DNA of 64,000 nucleotides from Agreia sp. VKM Ac-1783 (GTDB lineage: Bacteria > Actinomycetota > Actinomycetes > Actinomycetales > Microbacteriaceae), in the NCBI RefSeq assembly GCF_900177765.1, contig NZ_FXWI01000004.1:186001-250000 (forward strand). The letters are read 5' to 3'. The notes below the pieces were generated by a model that worked only from the letters and a program-made list of their open reading frames with translations, did not search any database and was not told where the DNA came from. The translations under genes and the position numbers were made by a program. Every line of letters starts with the position of its first letter. Position 1 is the stretch's first letter. This document shows positions 1 to 7,988 of this stretch, piece by piece.

Positions 1-291
1 GCCGACTATCAGCACCACCACAGCACCGGCAGCGGTGCGCTGAACCTCGTGCACGTCGCGGCCGGCTGGTCAGACGCGACGATGGGCTTCGACACGAGCC
101 CCTGGGACGTCGCGGCCGGCGCCCATATCTTGCGCCGGACGGGCGGCAGCTACGCCGGCTTCCGCGAAGGCGTGGCCGTCGACCGACCGCAAGAGAGCCT
201 CGACTACGTTGCGATGGGGGCCGGCGGTGACCACAGCGCGCTCATCGCGCGGGTGCGCGAGCTGTCGGCGCGCTGGTTTCCGGCCGCCTAA
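1..291 (+). CDS. Inositol monophosphatase family protein, C-terminal part (5' end outside window)
   Basis: The reading frame is open from the first base and encodes the last 96 residues of a protein. The stretch WDVAAGAHILRRTGG (residues 35-49 of the fragment) is the second signature of the inositol monophosphatase/FBPase-like family, whose Asp binds the catalytic Mg2+. The preceding GSGALNLVHVAAG segment also fits the family. Members hydrolyse phosphomonoesters such as inositol-1-phosphate, histidinol phosphate or PAP; the substrate cannot be told from this fragment. The first signature (DGT.N) lies upstream of the window. A nested hairpin follows the stop codon. Confidence 0.85.
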   Translation, partial: ADYQHHHSTGSGALNLVHVAAGWSDATMGFDTSPWDVAAGAHILRRTGGSYAGFREGVAVDRPQESLDYVAMGAGGDHSALIARVRELSARWFPAA

Positions 292-298
292 CACGAGA

Positions 299-346
299 CC
301 GGATGCCGCGGGCCGCCGCCAGAGCGGCCCGGCCCACGGCATCCGG
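299..346. terminator. Nested hairpin between convergent genes, likely bidirectional terminator
   Basis: The outer stem pairs CCGGATGCCG (299-308) with CGGCATCCGG (337-346), a perfect 10 bp. The inner stem pairs GGGCCGC (310-316) with GCGGCCC (324-330) around a 7-nt loop. It sits 8 nt after the stop of the upstream gene and 25 nt before the end of the convergent gene. There is no T-run in either direction, so this is a structural call. Confidence 0.6.
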
Positions 347-370
347 CCCCTGGGTCAGGCGGTCACACGG

Positions 371-1027
371 TCACGCGCTGGTCAGCTCCCAGCTGTGCAC
401 GTGCTCCCACGTCATCGTCTTCCACCAACGGCCCGACCAATCAGGGCTCGCCGTGCGGTACATCACAACCGAGCGCCCGGCGAATCCGCTCGGCACCGGC
501 ACCTCGAGTTCTCTGATGAACTCGCCGACCTCGTCGCGCAAGTCGGGCCTCTCGTAGAGGTCATGCGAGGCCAGCGACAGGTGCCCACGAAACAGCTCGG
601 GCACGAAGTCATTGGGCAACGGGTTGTTCATGGGGCGCCGGAACGGCTCCACCGCGGCCTCGATGTCACGAGCGAGGCTCACCAGCGCCTCGTTCTCGGT
701 GCCGTCGGCGTTCTGGCTCACGTCGTAGACATAACCGATTCCAGGGGCTCGGATGCCCGCATTGTGCACCTCGAACGCCTCGCGATTCGCGAGCAGCGCG
801 GTCACGGCCGCGACCACCTCGTTCTCGTTGAAGCCGAAGGGCTGGCTACCGACGAGGGTCGCATGCGGGGGAAACGCGCCCGCCGAGAGAAGGCCGTATT
901 GAGCGCGCAGCTGGTCGGTGACGACGGTGACGGCACGGCACGTCTTCGCGTCGGGGCGCAGGTAGATTCCGTAGCGGTAGGGGTCGCTGTCGTCGCGGGG
1001 CAGTTTATGGGCGATGTGGTCGTTCAC
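371..1027 (-). CDS. 2H phosphoesterase / 2'-5' RNA ligase-like protein
   Basis: A protein of about 218 residues with the two HxT/S motifs of the LigT/2H phosphoesterase superfamily: PPHATLVGSQPF with H55xT57, and RGHLSLASHDL with H149xS151. Superfamily members act on 2'-5' or cyclic phosphodiester bonds in RNA or small nucleotides; the substrate here is unknown. The reading frame stays open upstream to 1123, but I choose the GTG at 1027. The extra N-terminal part looks unrelated to the fold and would translate across the operator palindrome at 1060-1077. The gene lies 120 nt downstream of a LacI-family regulator on the same strand, which suggests control by that regulator. Confidence 0.7.
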   Translation of the reverse strand: MNDHIAHKLPRDDSDPYRYGIYLRPDAKTCRAVTVVTDQLRAQYGLLSAGAFPPHATLVGSQPFGFNENEVVAAVTALLANREAFEVHNAGIRAPGIGYVYDVSQNADGTENEALVSLARDIEAAVEPFRRPMNNPLPNDFVPELFRGHLSLASHDLYERPDLRDEVGEFIRELEVPVPSGFAGRSVVMYRTASPDWSGRWWKTMTWEHVHSWELTSA

Positions 1028-1059
1028 ACGATCTCGCTTTCTGGTGGGTATCGTTCGGG

Positions 1060-1077
1060 ATAGGGAACGTTCCCTAT
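1060..1077. promoter_or_regulatory. 18-bp perfect palindrome, probable LacI-family operator
   Basis: ATAGGGAACGTTCCCTAT is a perfect 18-bp dyad with the central CG typical of LacI-family operators. It lies 33-50 nt upstream of the GTG start of the 2H phosphoesterase gene and 70 nt after the end of the LacI-family gene. A TTGACT-like -35 (1108-1103 on the minus strand) lies upstream, so a repressor bound here would cover the start of transcription. The adjacent LacI protein is the obvious candidate binder (inference). Confidence 0.65.
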
Positions 1078-1147
1078 TCTGAGACACGAACGGCTCGGCA
1101 CGAGTCAACGAGAAGGCGTCCACTGGGTGAACGAACGATGACGCGGG

Positions 1148-2218
1148 CTAGATCGCCGCCGCGGTTCGCCCCTCGATCAACTCGCCCGCGATCGAGCGAT
1201 GACGCGCACCCTCGGCAAGACCCTCGATCTGATCGACGACATCATCGACGGAGAGTCGTCCTATATGACTCAGCGGCTGCCGCCACGAGGTGATGCCGAG
1301 GAGGCTGGTCGTAAAGGGGCGCACGCCGTCGTACCCCGTCACCGAGATGTCAGTGGGGGCGCTGAGGCCCATGCGGCGCAGGGATTCGAGAACCGAGATC
1401 GCCCACGAATCGCTCGGAGCCATCACCGCGGTCACGCCACCGGCAGCCACTATCGCCTGCACGATCGAATCAGCACGCTCGACGTCTCCGCCGAAGTCCT
1501 CGCAACGAAAGGCGAGAACCTCGACCTCCGCTTCACGCAGGCGCTCCACCATCGCCATCGTGCGCGCCGACTGAGTGATCGACGATTCCGCGGTGTGGGT
1601 CATCACGGCCACGCGACGGTGACCGAGCATCGCCACGCGCTCCGCCAATCCTCGACCGCCGCCGACCTCGTCGCAGTAGACGCTGCTCACCGAGGGGTCC
1701 GCCTCCGGTCGACCCGCGATCACGGTCGGAATCCGGCGAGCGAAGGGAATGATGTCTTCGACGGGCAGAGCGCCGCTGCAGACGATGAGCCCCTCGACAC
1801 GCAGCGAGACGAGCGTCTCGAGAGCCCGCCGCTCCTCCTCGATCGGAAAGGTGCCAGATCCGGTGGCGGTGACCGCGCGGTATCCCCTGGCCGATGCCTG
1901 TTCCTGAAACGCCGTGAGGAGGTGACCGTAGAACGGCGTCGCGGCATCCCGAACGAAGACGCCCAGCGTATGGGTGCGATGAGCCGACATGCCACGCGCG
2001 TTCGCGTTGGCCACATAACCGAGTGCGTCGGCCGCCGCCTTGACCTTGGTCACCGTGCGCGCGGCCACACCGGGCGCTCCTGACAGAGCCCTCGAGACCA
2101 CCGACTTCGAGACGCCCGCGGCTGCAGCCACATCGTGGATGGTGGGCACGGGACCGCTCTGGCGCTCGCCGGGTGTGCGGCCCACCGGCTCGTGGTCTTC
2201 GGGGGTCAGCTCGCGCAC
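1148..2218 (-). CDS. LacI family transcriptional regulator
   Basis: 356 residues. The N-terminal helix-turn-helix lies at about residues 26-47 (TIHDVAAAAGVSKSVVSRAL), followed by a hinge near 70-80 and a periplasmic-binding-protein-like sensor domain (about 85-345). The first 20 residues are a charged extension, so the true start may be an internal codon nearer the HTH. Recognition-helix positions differ from the other LacI proteins in the window (K, S, R), so it should read a different operator. The best candidate is the palindrome at 1060-1077 just beyond its stop. The effector is unknown. Confidence 0.9.
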   Translation of the reverse strand: MRELTPEDHEPVGRTPGERQSGPVPTIHDVAAAAGVSKSVVSRALSGAPGVAARTVTKVKAAADALGYVANANARGMSAHRTHTLGVFVRDAATPFYGHLLTAFQEQASARGYRAVTATGSGTFPIEEERRALETLVSLRVEGLIVCSGALPVEDIIPFARRIPTVIAGRPEADPSVSSVYCDEVGGGRGLAERVAMLGHRRVAVMTHTAESSITQSARTMAMVERLREAEVEVLAFRCEDFGGDVERADSIVQAIVAAGGVTAVMAPSDSWAISVLESLRRMGLSAPTDISVTGYDGVRPFTTSLLGITSWRQPLSHIGRLSVDDVVDQIEGLAEGARHRSIAGELIEGRTAAAI

Positions 2219-2257
2219 GTTCCTACGCTAGCGGGCGCATCGACGGAGGTGGTGTCG

Positions 2258-2977
2258 TCATCGACTGCCGCCGTACTCCTTCGGTACGAGATCGAGTCGC
2301 GGCTCACCGGTCCCGATGAGCCGCACAATGGCATCCGCCACCAGCTCAGGAGTATCGAACGTGGCCCCGGCCGTCATCTCCTCGGCCTCGGCGCGGCCCG
2401 CCTTGATGGAGCTCATGAACTCGGTCTCTGTTGCAAAGGGAATCATCGTCGAGACGGTGATTCCCGTTCCCTCGAGCTCGTTTCGAGCGATCGCCCCCAG
2501 GCGCTCGAGGGCGATCTTCGACGCGACGTAGCCGCCCGTGCCCGGCACATCTCCGAAGGTCGTACCCGAACTGACGTTGACGATACGTCCGGCGCGCTGA
2601 CGTCGCATCGTCGGCAACACCGCCTGCATCAGCGCGAGCGGAGCCACGAGATTCAGCTCGAGCACAGCACGAAAGTCGTCGAGGTCGATCTGCTCGAGAG
2701 TCGCCTGGAATCCTTGACCAGCGTTGTTGACCAGCGCGTCGATGCGACCGAATTCTGTGAGAGCAGTGCGCACCAGAGCGTCGATCTGCCTCTGATCGGT
2801 GACGTCGCAGGGCACCGCGATCGATCCCTCAAGTTCTCTGGCAAGACTCGCGATTCGATCTTCGCGACGGGCAGCGAGCACCACACGAGCACCCGCTTGA
2901 GAAGCTGCCCGTGCCGTCGCCGCGCCGATGCCCGACGAGGCACCGGTGACGATGACCACAGCATTGTCGATGTCCAT
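2258..2977 (-). CDS. Short-chain dehydrogenase/reductase (SDR), classical type
   Basis: 239 residues. It has the classical SDR cofactor motif TGASSGIG (11-18), NNAG at 84-87, catalytic Ser136/137, and the Tyr150-x3-Lys154 pair. An Arg-rich segment after the first beta strand (LAARREDR) suggests NADP(H). It is an NAD(P)-dependent oxidoreductase of unknown substrate. It is divergent from a TetR regulator across a strong palindrome (3014-3049), an arrangement usual for a TetR repressor controlling a neighbouring oxidoreductase and itself. Confidence 0.88.
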   Translation of the reverse strand: MDIDNAVVIVTGASSGIGAATARAASQAGARVVLAARREDRIASLARELEGSIAVPCDVTDQRQIDALVRTALTEFGRIDALVNNAGQGFQATLEQIDLDDFRAVLELNLVAPLALMQAVLPTMRRQRAGRIVNVSSGTTFGDVPGTGGYVASKIALERLGAIARNELEGTGITVSTMIPFATETEFMSSIKAGRAEAEEMTAGATFDTPELVADAIVRLIGTGEPRLDLVPKEYGGSR

Positions 2978-3013
2978 ATCGCTCTCCTTCGTTCGCAGCC
3001 CCGCGTTCGGGCC

Positions 3014-3049
3014 GTCGACTTACGCTACTACTAAGTAGCGTAAGTCGAC
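3014..3049. promoter_or_regulatory. Long perfect palindrome in divergent promoter, probable TetR operator
   Basis: GTCGACTTACGCTACT (3014-3029) is repeated in inverted orientation at 3034-3049 with a 4-nt ACTA spacer, giving 16 perfectly paired bases per arm. It lies between the SDR start (2977) and the TetR start (3071), the expected place for an operator that controls both genes. The inner part with arms TTACGCTACT is about the length of a usual TetR-family site. Confidence 0.8.
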
Positions 3050-3070
3050 CCGGTGGGTTAATGTGAACTC

Positions 3071-3691
3071 GTGAACGCATCACGCTCAGACTCCCCCACC
3101 CGACGCACGGGACGCCCGATCGACCGATCGAGCGACGCTCTGGTTCTGTCGAGCGCTCTCGAGCTCCTCGCCGAGCGGGATTACGAGCGCTTTACCGTCG
3201 ACGAAGTCGCCGCGAGAACAGGAAAGGCCAAGACGACCCTCTACAGGAGGTGGCCTACGAAGGAAGATCTGGTGCTGGCCGCCATCAGCGCCATCGGGCG
3301 CCCTCCCGAACTCGACGCTCTGCCCGAAACCGGTTCTCTGCGTTCCGACCTGCTCGCGGTGATCGACTCGCCCTGGCTCGGCGGCGCCTCCCGGCGAACC
3401 TCGATCTTCGCCTCCCTGATCTTCGCGACCCGCAACTCCGAACGAATCGCCCGGGCAGTGCGTGCAGAGGTGACCGAGCCATACGTCGACATCTACAGAC
3501 GCATTCTGTCTCGCGCAGCTAACGGGCAGGATGCCGCCGACCGCGCCTCTCGCATCCGGGTGCTCGCCGAGGTGATCCCCGCCATGAGCACCCATCGACT
3601 CGGTTCCGGCTCCGAGTCCCCGTCTCGCGACTTCTTCGTCTCCGTCGTCGACGAGGTGGTGCTGCCCGCACTCATGTCAGCCAGGCCATAA
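3071..3691 (+). CDS. TetR/AcrR family transcriptional regulator
   Basis: 206 residues starting at GTG. The N-terminal TetR helix-turn-helix includes FTVDEVAARTGKAKTTLYRR (about residues 41-60), followed by WPTKEDLV. The C-terminal ligand domain is of the common TetR_C type seen in short actinobacterial regulators. The gene faces away from an SDR gene, with a 36-bp palindromic element 22 bp upstream of the start, so autoregulation and control of the SDR are likely. Its last 20 bases overlap the end of the convergent HAD gene. Confidence 0.9.
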   Translation: MNASRSDSPTRRTGRPIDRSSDALVLSSALELLAERDYERFTVDEVAARTGKAKTTLYRRWPTKEDLVLAAISAIGRPPELDALPETGSLRSDLLAVIDSPWLGGASRRTSIFASLIFATRNSERIARAVRAEVTEPYVDIYRRILSRAANGQDAADRASRIRVLAEVIPAMSTHRLGSGSESPSRDFFVSVVDEVVLPALMSARP

Positions 3692-4343
3692 CGGCGTCTT
3701 CGATGCCCTCCCGGTGTGGGCCATAGCGATCCACCAGCAGCGCCTCCATACCCACCGCGCGCGCTCCCTCGATGTCGTGCAGAGGGTTGTCTCCGACGAA
3801 CAGGCACTCCTCCGGCTCTACACCGAGGCCGGTCGCAAGCAGGCGGAAAGCTTCCGGATTAGGTTTCTGCACGCCCATGCTCTCTGAGATGCAGATGTGA
3901 TCGAAGACCTCGAGCAGTCCAGTGACGCGCAGCTTGTCGAGCTGCTGCTGCTCTGAGCCGTTCGTCAACAGTCCGACTCGACGCCCGTTGGCCTTCACTC
4001 GCCGCACCAGTTCGACGCTGTCCGAGAAGACACGCCATGCGGCCCGGTAGCCCGACAGATAGCGCTCGAACAGAGCATCGAGTTCCGCCGCATCAGCGGG
4101 GGCTGTCAGCCCGAGGGCGGGGAGCACCGTTCGCAGCCGTTCGCGACGCTGCTCCTGAAAATCGATGCGACGCGAACGCCAGCGTTCGATCTGCTCTTCC
4201 TCGGCTGTGAACCACAGCGCGCGGGCATGCTCCGATGGCTCGATTCCCAGCGATTCGAGAAAGCTGTCTACCCCGACGATCGCCGAACCACGATGGTCGA
4301 ACAGGGTGCCGTCGAGATCGAATCCCACCGCCCGTATTTCCAT
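3672..4343 (-). CDS. HAD family hydrolase
   Basis: About 223 residues from the ATG at 4343; the frame stays open to a GTG at 4370. Haloacid-dehalogenase motifs are complete: nucleophile/acid pair FDLDGT (D9, D11), LLTNGS (T127), KPNP lysine (K160) and GDNPLHDI (D185, D190). A helical cap lies between motifs I and II, as in subfamily IA phosphatases of the YjjG/phosphoglycolate type. It should dephosphorylate a small phosphorylated metabolite in the cytosol; the substrate is unknown. A GGGAGG sequence upstream fits neither start perfectly, so the start is uncertain by a few codons. The 3' end overlaps the convergent TetR gene by 20 bp. Confidence 0.85.
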   Translation of the reverse strand: MEIRAVGFDLDGTLFDHRGSAIVGVDSFLESLGIEPSEHARALWFTAEEEQIERWRSRRIDFQEQRRERLRTVLPALGLTAPADAAELDALFERYLSGYRAAWRVFSDSVELVRRVKANGRRVGLLTNGSEQQQLDKLRVTGLLEVFDHICISESMGVQKPNPEAFRLLATGLGVEPEECLFVGDNPLHDIEGARAVGMEALLVDRYGPHREGIEDAVMAWLT

Positions 4344-4501
4344 CACAGCACGATCACATCCCTCCCGCACCGGTCTCGGCTGAGAGCCAGCTTCGAACTC
4401 GCTCTGGTCATCCTGACTTTTTCACGGTCGCCATTCGCTGTTCAACGCCCGTTCATGGAGCCGTCGATCGATCAGGCGAAACGCGGAGAAAACTCGACGC
4501 C

Positions 4502-6427
4502 GTGCCCGAACACATCGAAGATGACAATCGTCCCGGCCTCTCGCGCCGCGGGTTCCTCGCCGCCGGCGGAGCCGTAGGAGCCCTCGCCGCAGCAGGCATG
4601 GGATCCCCCACACCAGCTGCCGCCTCGCCCTCCGCTGCCGACTCGATCCTCGCTGCGGCAGCGTCGGCTCCGTCTGTCGCATCACCCCCTATCCCCACGA
4701 AGAAGTGGGCACCCGACCTTCCGTCGCCGCGCTTCACCGTCGCGGTGATGCCGGATACCCAGTACATGTTCGACGGCGCGTCGATCGATCCCAAGCCGCT
4801 TCGCGCCTCTCTGCACTATCTGCTCTCTGAGCAGAAGCACCAGAACATCGTCTTTCTCGCACACCTCGGCGATCTGACTCAGAATGGCGCTGATGCCGAG
4901 ATGGCGGCCGTCGGCGCGGAGTTCGCTGTCTTGGACAAGGCCGGGGCGGCTTACAGCGTGCTGGCCGGCAATCACGATGTCGACTCGTCGACCGACGACC
5001 AGCGAGGAAAGACGGCCTACCTCGACACGTTCGGGCCTTCGCGATTCAGCGGCTCCGACAGCTTCGTCGACGCGTCACCCGACGGCTACAACACGGCGCA
5101 CAAGTTCACGGCCGCGGGGAGGGAGTGGCTGGTTCTCGCGCTCGACTGGCGAACCAGCGCCGGAGGGCTCACCTGGGCACACTCCGTGTTGGCCGCTCAT
5201 CCACAATCGCCCGTCATCATGACGTCGCACACTCTCGTCGACTCCGGAGCGGACGGCTCCGCGACCTTCGATGAGTATGGGCAGGGCCTGTGGGACTCGT
5301 TCGTCTCGGGCCACGACCAGATCTTCTTGACCCTCAACGGTCACTACTGGGGGCCGGGCCGCACGACCGCCGTCAACTCGGCCGGGAACACCGTCGATCT
5401 CCACCTGACGAACTACCAGAACCGCTACTACGGCGGCGCAGCAATGATCCGGCTCTACCACTTCGACACCGAGCGAAACGTGATCGATGTCGAGACGCTC
5501 GCACCGTTCTTGATCGATGGCGGACTGAAGACACCGAACGAGCTGGCAGAGCAGGAGACTCGGCTGAGCGGCGACATCGACCGCTTCACCGTGCAGATCG
5601 ACTTCGCCCAGCGGTTCTCCGGATTCGCACCCGTGGCCACTCGCCCGGCGCGCTCGGCGCAGAGCATGATCGTCTCGGGTACGACCGCCTATTGGCGCTT
5701 CGAGGGTCAGCCGAACGGCGCGAGCGTCAGCGGCTCTACTCGCGTGGCCGATCAGACCGGAAACGGCAACGATCTCGTCGTCGCCGGCCGACCCGGTGCA
5801 GTTGCCGGCGCCCTTCTCTGGTCGGATGCTCATCACCCCGATCAACCGAGCGTGGGCAGCCTGGCGCTGACCGGGGGTCGCCCCGGCGGCGACTACCTCA
5901 AGACCGTCGATCAGGCGCCAATGAACATCAACCAGTTCCTCCATGGCTACACGGTCGAGGCTTTTCTGTTTCTGCCCTCCACCTTCGATGGCAGCGCGAA
6001 CGGCTTCAGCGCCCTTCTTTCTCAGTCATCGTCTGCGGGCGAAGCAGGCAAGGCGCACTCGAGCAGTGGCGACCCGCAGGAGCCCTCGGTCACCTTGAGT
6101 CTCTCCAGCGATCGCGAGCTGCAGTGGTGTGTCTACCCCGTCAGCCAGGACGGCTCGCTCACGAACTGGGGCCATGAGCTGCCCCTCGCCACGTGGTGGC
6201 ACGTCGCGGTCGTCAACGATGGCAAGCACACCACGATGTACGTCGATGGATGCCCCGTGGCACGCAATCCATCGACTTCGAATAAGGGGCTGGCGGTGGT
6301 CGGCCAGCCCTGGCTGCTCGGTGGCTACAACTACGGAGGCAAGCTCGATCAGGTCTTCGTCGGCAGTATCGGCGACGTCAGAGTCGTCGAACGGGCACTC
6401 GACCCGAGCGAGTTCATGATCGCCTAG
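4502..6427 (+). CDS. Tat-exported metallophosphoesterase with C-terminal LamG-like domain
   Basis: 641 residues from GTG 4502, with GGAG 13 nt upstream. The frame is open further upstream but would overlap the divergent HAD gene and bury the signal peptide. The N-terminus has a twin-arginine signal (SRRGFLAAGG, R15-R16) and an Ala-rich hydrophobic core. The calcineurin-like catalytic domain (about 75-380) shows AVMPDTQ (D85), LGDLTQNG (D124), GNHD (N157-H158), H243 and GHYWG (H281). A concanavalin-type/LamG-like beta domain (about 395-640, beginning AYWRFEGQ) probably binds carbohydrate or matrix. Such proteins are extracellular phosphoesterases; the natural substrate is unknown. The last metal motif is GHYW rather than the usual GHxH. 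Confidence 0.85.
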   Translation: MPEHIEDDNRPGLSRRGFLAAGGAVGALAAAGMGSPTPAAASPSAADSILAAAASAPSVASPPIPTKKWAPDLPSPRFTVAVMPDTQYMFDGASIDPKPLRASLHYLLSEQKHQNIVFLAHLGDLTQNGADAEMAAVGAEFAVLDKAGAAYSVLAGNHDVDSSTDDQRGKTAYLDTFGPSRFSGSDSFVDASPDGYNTAHKFTAAGREWLVLALDWRTSAGGLTWAHSVLAAHPQSPVIMTSHTLVDSGADGSATFDEYGQGLWDSFVSGHDQIFLTLNGHYWGPGRTTAVNSAGNTVDLHLTNYQNRYYGGAAMIRLYHFDTERNVIDVETLAPFLIDGGLKTPNELAEQETRLSGDIDRFTVQIDFAQRFSGFAPVATRPARSAQSMIVSGTTAYWRFEGQPNGASVSGSTRVADQTGNGNDLVVAGRPGAVAGALLWSDAHHPDQPSVGSLALTGGRPGGDYLKTVDQAPMNINQFLHGYTVEAFLFLPSTFDGSANGFSALLSQSSSAGEAGKAHSSSGDPQEPSVTLSLSSDRELQWCVYPVSQDGSLTNWGHELPLATWWHVAVVNDGKHTTMYVDGCPVARNPSTSNKGLAVVGQPWLLGGYNYGGKLDQVFVGSIGDVRVVERALDPSEFMIA

Positions 6428-6447
6428 CCGACGCCCAGCTCTTCAGC

Positions 6448-6492
6448 GGCAGGCCCGAACGCGGCAGGCTCGAAGGCGGCAGGCTCGAAGAT
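6448..6492. repeat. 15-bp tandem repeat, 3 copies (array A)
   Basis: Three adjacent copies of a 15-mer of the form GGCAGGCTCGAAGGC at 6448, 6463 and 6478, with two to three changes among copies. This is the first of four tandem arrays that fill the gap between the convergent metallophosphoesterase and DUF222/HNH genes. Confidence 0.85.
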
Positions 6493-6500
6493 CTTGGGTC

Positions 6501-6555
6501 GTTCGATGCATTCGTGGGCCGTTCGGTGCGTTCGTGGGTCGTTCGGTGGGTTCGT
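6501..6555. repeat. 20-bp tandem repeat, about 2.7 copies (array B)
   Basis: Units beginning GTTCGATGCATTCGTGGGCC (6501), GTTCGGTGCGTTCGTGGGTC (6521) and a partial unit at 6541 (GTTCGGTGGGTTCGT). Array B is continuous with array C, which keeps the GTTCG beginning, so C may have grown out of B by slippage. Confidence 0.85.
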
Positions 6556-6630
6556 GTTCGAGCGCATTATGTTCAAGCGCGCCGTGTTCGAGCGCGCCGT
6601 GTTCGAGCGCGCCGTGTTCGAGCGCGCCGT
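6556..6630. repeat. 15-bp tandem repeat, 5 copies (array C)
   Basis: Five head-to-tail units of GTTCGAGCGCGCCGT at 6556, 6571, 6586, 6601 and 6616. The last three are identical, the second has one change, and the first is the most diverged. Perfect neighbouring copies suggest recent expansion or homogenisation. Units are a multiple of three, so every frame reads as pentapeptide repeats, but I see no credible gene here. Confidence 0.92.
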
Positions 6631-6675
6631 AAGCGCTGTTTGTCCTCGAAGCCGTAATCGTTGTTTGTCCTCTAA
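6626..6675. repeat. 25-bp tandem repeat, 2 copies (array D)
   Basis: Two adjacent 25-bp units, 6626-6650 and 6651-6675, share 22 of 25 positions and contain the core TGTTTGTCCTC. The second copy includes the stop codon of the DUF222/HNH gene, so the duplication reaches into its 3' end. Confidence 0.8.
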
Positions 6676-7988
6676 AAGGGGCAGTCCGCGAGACCCTCCT
6701 CCGGTCCTGTCGATCTGGCGGCGGTAGTGATGGCGTCTTCGAGTTGTTTCGGTGCGGGTTGCATCTTGCCTTCTGGCTGGATCACATAGCGGTAGCCGGC
6801 GGGTGAGGTGGCGGTGAGGGTGTCGTCTCCGTTCTGCACGATCTGCCACCTCGTGTGGTGTTTTACCCTGTGATGCGCCTGGCTCAGCGGTGCCAGGTTC
6901 TCCGGAACCGTGTTTCCTCCGTAGGCGTGATCTTCGGTGTGGTCGACATCGGCCTGCTCCGACGGGACGGTGCAGCCGGGGAACACACAGCTCGGGTGCA
7001 CGAGTCTCGCGTGGTCGATCATGCGCGCCGTGGGCCGATAGTCCCTTGGGTCTGTGGTCAGGATGCGTCCGGTGATCGGGTCGGTGAGGATCCGCCGCCA
7101 GGAGGTCGCCTCCGCCGTCAACTGCGCGGCGGTGGCCGGGTCGATCGGTCCGTAGCCGCGGAGGATGGCCGCCTCCTCACCGATACCGAGGAGAGTCATC
7201 GCGGGAACCATCACATGAACCCTGCCCCGGACGCCCCGGGTCGCACCCGGGATCGAGGTTTCACCGTTGAGCATCAGGTCGGTGAGGACATCGAGTTTCA
7301 GATGCGTCATACTCCGCGGGTCACCTCCCGCCCTGAGACCTGCCGCCAATCGAGTCGCCCTGTCTGTGATCGCGTGAATCTCGGGCGCCGGAGCGAACAG
7401 TGTCAGGTACGCCATGCCATCCGCTGCGGGATCGACGTAGATACGACGTGTGCCCGCGGCCTTCTCTGCCCGTTCGACCGCGGTGGTGGGTTGGGCGAGT
7501 TCGACCTCGTGGCGTGCCTTTCGATCGAGTTGCTTTGGATTCACCTCTGTAGCCAGCGCTGAGAGCCTCGTGTCGTACAACACCAAGGCGTCGCCGTCGA
7601 GGCCGTCGGCGTGCTTCGCGATGACCTCGGCATGCTCCCACGACACGACTCCGGCAGCCACTGCAGCGAGCGTGGCGGGAAGACGATCCACAAGAGCAGT
7701 GCTGGTGTCGATCAGAGTCGCGGCCCGGTACTCGGTGCGACGGGTGAGCTGGGCGAGTTCGGTGAACAACTCGACCCTCTCGACCCGAGCGGTCGACCAC
7801 ACGGGACCACCAGTCGAGGTGTCTGATGGCGCCTGCCGATGCAGGTGGTTTCTCGCGTCGGTGACGCGTCTGGCCCTGACCGCTGACAGTCGGGCTATCT
7901 GCTGATCGAGGGCGGCGACCTCTTCAAGCGCGACCACGTATGGGTCGGGCTCGAGGAGCGGGATCGAGGATGTCATACCTGAAGTCAA
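6672..7988 (-). CDS. DUF222 (13E12-type) protein with C-terminal HNH endonuclease domain
   Basis: 438 residues. The long helical N-terminal region (about 1-310) matches the DUF222/13E12 repeat family that is multicopy in many actinobacteria. The C-terminal HNH nuclease module has the zinc cysteines CVFPGC (C334, C339), DVDHTEDH (H350), an Asn near 364 and HH.VKHH (372-378). The nuclease fold looks intact, but the cellular role of the family is not established; mobile or selfish behaviour has been suggested from its copy number. The start may be the first or the second ATG (7988 or 7976). Its stop codon lies inside a 25-bp tandem duplication that borders a repeat-filled gap. Confidence 0.88.
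   Translation of the reverse strand: MTSGMTSSIPLLEPDPYVVALEEVAALDQQIARLSAVRARRVTDARNHLHRQAPSDTSTGGPVWSTARVERVELFTELAQLTRRTEYRAATLIDTSTALVDRLPATLAAVAAGVVSWEHAEVIAKHADGLDGDALVLYDTRLSALATEVNPKQLDRKARHEVELAQPTTAVERAEKAAGTRRIYVDPAADGMAYLTLFAPAPEIHAITDRATRLAAGLRAGGDPRSMTHLKLDVLTDLMLNGETSIPGATRGVRGRVHVMVPAMTLLGIGEEAAILRGYGPIDPATAAQLTAEATSWRRILTDPITGRILTTDPRDYRPTARMIDHARLVHPSCVFPGCTVPSEQADVDHTEDHAYGGNTVPENLAPLSQAHHRVKHHTRWQIVQNGDDTLTATSPAGYRYVIQPEGKMQPAPKQLEDAITTAARSTGPEEGLADCPF

Noticed and set aside
6424-6849. Minus-strand frame with pentapeptide repeats (ARSNT, FEPAA) over the tandem arrays
   Set aside because: The peptide repeats follow from 15-bp DNA repeats; the frame overlaps the DUF222 gene and has no start signal.
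6672-7988. Frameshifted longer DUF222 protein using the repeat region
   Set aside because: The HNH core is complete and the present stop gives a normal length.
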